DNA of 64,000 bases from a bacterium (GTDB taxonomy: Bacteria; Krumholzibacteriota; Krumholzibacteriia; LZORAL124-64-63): contig JADJCK010000003.1 in the NCBI GenBank assembly GCA_016703265.1, positions 186,001 to 250,000 on the forward strand, given 5' to 3'. The notes beneath the pieces were generated by a model that saw only the letters and a program-made list of their open reading frames with translations, searched no databases and was not told where the DNA came from. Below are positions 62,149-64,000 of the stretch, one piece after another. Position 1 is the stretch's first letter. Each line of letters begins with the position of its first letter. A program made the translations under genes and the position numbers.

Positions 62149-63030
62149 GTGGCCGTGTTCCTGAACAAGTCGCTGATGGATGTCCACCCGCGCGAGCTCG
62201 CGGGCATGGTCAAGGACATCCCGACGCTGCCGGTCATTTACCAGCAGCTGTTCCAGGCCATGCAGGATCCCGACTTCTCGGTGCCGCAGGTCTCGGACCT
62301 CATTGCGCAGGACCAGGCGCTGTCGACGAAGATCCTCCATCTCGTCAACTCGGCTTTCTACGGCTACAGCAAGCAGATCCAGACGATCAGTCGCGCCGTG
62401 GTCATCCTCGGCTTCCGGGCTGTGCGCAGCGCGGCGCTGGCCATCAGCGTCTTCGACTACTTCAAGGACGAGGGCGAGAGCAGCGGCGTGAACATGCAGG
62501 ACTTCTGGGTCCACTCGATCGCCGTGGCGACGACCTGCAAGGTGCTGGCCGAGGAAGCCAAGCTGCCGAACCAGGAGGAGGCGTTCGTCGTCGGCCTGCT
62601 GCACGACGTGGGCAAGCTGATCGAGAAGCGCTACTTCGCCAACGATTTCGAGGACCTCTGCCGCGCCGCCCAGGAACAGCACCTGACATGGTTCGGCGGC
62701 GAGCAGCTGCTGTTCCAGATCAACCACGCCACCATCGGCAAGGCCGTGTTCCGCGCCTGGGACTTCCCCTCGACCGTCGTCGACGCGATCCACTACCACC
62801 ACGAGCCCGAGAAGGCCGGCACGGTGCCGCAGATGGCGGCGCTGGTGCACGTGGCCGACTACGTCGCGTACGAGATGCGCATGGGTTCGCCGGGCGCATA
62901 CCCGCCGTCCATCTGCTCGCCGGCGGCGCTCAAGGTCGTGGGCCTGACACTGGCGCAGACGGCCGAACTGCACGAGCGGATCCGCGAGGAGATGCAATCC
63001 GCGCTGCAGATCCTCAAGCTGGTCGAATAG
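62149..63030 (+). CDS. HDOD domain protein
   Basis: 293 aa. GTG 62149 chosen because TGGAG lies eight bases upstream; GTG 62140 and 62155 are possible. HDOD domain over most of the length: MVKDIPTLPVIYQQLFQAMQ, VSDLIAQDQALSTKILHLVN, SAFYGYSKQIQTISRAVVIL and an HD-like core with VGLLHDVGKLIEKRYF and AIHYHHEPEKAG. HDOD proteins act in signalling, often with GGDEF/EAL or two-component partners; no such partner is fused here. Stand-alone single-domain form. Confidence 0.93.
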   Translation: MAVFLNKSLMDVHPRELAGMVKDIPTLPVIYQQLFQAMQDPDFSVPQVSDLIAQDQALSTKILHLVNSAFYGYSKQIQTISRAVVILGFRAVRSAALAISVFDYFKDEGESSGVNMQDFWVHSIAVATTCKVLAEEAKLPNQEEAFVVGLLHDVGKLIEKRYFANDFEDLCRAAQEQHLTWFGGEQLLFQINHATIGKAVFRAWDFPSTVVDAIHYHHEPEKAGTVPQMAALVHVADYVAYEMRMGSPGAYPPSICSPAALKVVGLTLAQTAELHERIREEMQSALQILKLVE

Positions 63031-63162
63031 ACCCTCCGGATAGACCCGTCGAATAGCCCCTCCAGCCGGACTTTACTTGCCGCCGCACCCGCCCCATACT
63101 GGCCGTTCCGGGTCGGCGCGCCTGTCTGCGGCGCGCCCGTTCCATCCCCGGTGGGGGTCTCC

Positions 63163-64000
63163 TTGGCCGAGCGCGACACCACCATCCTCTTCGTCGGCGA
63201 CATGCACCTCGGTCGCCTGCCGGCGCGTGTGCCCGTCGAGGTGATGGGCGGCCGGTTGCCCCCGCTGTCGGATCTCGGGCCCGGTGCCGCGTGGTTGCGC
63301 ACGGCCGGGCAGGCCGTCCGCCTGGGCGTCGATGCGGTGGCCTTGGCCGGCGATGTCGTGCACGGGGCCAATGACCTGTTCGAGGGCGCGAACGAACTGG
63401 CGAAGGGACTCGAGATCCTGGCCGCCGCGCGCATTCCCGTGGTGGCGGTGGCCGGCAACCACGACACGCGCGTGCTGCCCGACCTGGCCCGGCGCGGCGG
63501 CATCACGCTGCTGGGTGCGGGCGGCACCTGGAGCGCGCTCGACCTGGCGCCGGCCGGACGCGCGCCCGTGCGCCTGGTGGGCTGGTCGTTCCCGGCCCCG
63601 CACTGGGAAGCGAGTCCGCTGCAGACGCCGCCGCCGCCTGCGGCGCCGGGCCTGGTGACGCTGGGCCTGCTGCACGGCGACCTGGACGTGCCCGGCAGCC
63701 GTTACGCCCCCGTTGCCGGCGCCGGACTCACGGCGACCGGCTACACCGCCTGGCTGCTCGGCCACGTGCACCGTCCGGACGAGCCGCCCGTCGACGGCCG
63801 CCCCTTCTACCTCGGTTCGCTCACCGGCCTGGATCCGACCGAGACCGGCCGCCACGGCCCGGTGCTGGCACGGATCGGCGGCGACGGCCGCCTTGAACTG
63901 CAGCGGCTGCCGCTGGCGCCGCTCGCCTGGCTGGCAGCGACACTGGATGTGGGCGCGGCGGAGGCGCCGGCCCGTGACCTGCCCACGCTGGTGCGCGGCG
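63163..64000 (+). CDS. SbcD-like metallophosphoesterase / DNA exonuclease subunit (3' end outside window)
   Basis: At least 279 residues, cut by the window end. Calcineurin-like phosphoesterase motifs in order: ILFVGDMHLGRL, VALAGDVVHG, VVAVAGNHDTRV, LGLLHGDLDV and AWLLGHVHRPDEP, all dimetal ligands. Resembles SbcD/Mre11 nuclease subunits and may be followed by an sbcC-like gene beyond the window. TTG 63163 chosen (GGGGG upstream); GTG 63151 in the same frame is an alternative. Confidence 0.85.
   Translation, partial: MAERDTTILFVGDMHLGRLPARVPVEVMGGRLPPLSDLGPGAAWLRTAGQAVRLGVDAVALAGDVVHGANDLFEGANELAKGLEILAAARIPVVAVAGNHDTRVLPDLARRGGITLLGAGGTWSALDLAPAGRAPVRLVGWSFPAPHWEASPLQTPPPPAAPGLVTLGLLHGDLDVPGSRYAPVAGAGLTATGYTAWLLGHVHRPDEPPVDGRPFYLGSLTGLDPTETGRHGPVLARIGGDGRLELQRLPLAPLAWLAATLDVGAAEAPARDLPTLVRG

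Overview
The window is GC-rich (roughly two thirds G+C), densely packed, and reads as the chromosome of a Gram-negative bacterium of the FCB group. That placement is an inference from protein families. Four secreted proteins (12820, 18570, 20938, 36370) end in the same FlgD-like/type IX-style C-terminal module with an NPFNP motif. There is also a DUF5916 outer-membrane protein, two Omp85-type barrels, a caa3 oxidase and many Sec/Tat-exported proteins. A Krumholzibacteriota/Eisenbacteria-like lineage would fit, but no marker gene here proves it. The organism decodes UGA as selenocysteine: selD itself and a HesB/IscA-like gene both carry an in-frame UGA at a conserved Cys position.

Layout. 1-1.25 kb: 5' part of a TonB-dependent receptor behind a TPP riboswitch with a terminator stem, so probably a thiamin(-related) importer. 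1.4-4.9 kb: SUMF1-like protein, Tat-lipoprotein sulfatase, CorA transporter. 4.9-10.2 kb (minus strand): caa3-type cytochrome c oxidase operon SCO1-ctaD-ctaE-subunit IV-ctaC(cyt c)-ctaB. 10.5-12.5 kb: cyclic-nucleotide-domain protein overlapping gpmI. 12.8-18.4 kb: a secreted C-terminal-sorted protein, DUF2461, a glycine-rich secreted protein, a tandem Cys/Sec pair of HesB-like genes, and a LppP/LprE-META protein. 18.5-28.4 kb: LVIVD beta-propeller protein, GH81 endo-beta-1,3-glucanase flanked by two copies of a 46-bp element, an exported TPR-CHAT protease, and a small secreted protein.

28.4-35.0 kb (minus strand): an osmoadaptation block in which DUF5752, TreT, OtsB and OtsA overlap by 1-4 bp, followed by an MscS channel and a DUF418 membrane protein. 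35.3-46.5 kb: Gfo/Idh/MocA oxidoreductase, second LVIVD protein, GAPDH, ankyrin protein, DUF5916 protein, SAM methyltransferase, small membrane protein, Omp85-like barrel, Hsp20. 46.6-51.3 kb: FAH-family hydrolase, two overlapping uncharacterised genes, a second Omp85-like barrel, an enoyl-CoA hydratase-family protein.

51.3-59.0 kb (minus strand) is the most distinctive locus: ferric-reductase-like haem b protein, a 20-CxxCH cytochrome, a 25-CxxCH cytochrome, an outer-membrane barrel, and a membrane-anchored ferredoxin/FAD oxidoreductase. The gene overlaps and order suggest one transcript that builds an electron conduit across the envelope. The signal peptide of the 25-haem protein lies in a different frame from its mature part. 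59.2-64 kb: glnS, selD (Sec), an HDOD protein and the start of an SbcD-like nuclease. I saw no tRNA, rRNA, insertion sequence or CRISPR array.
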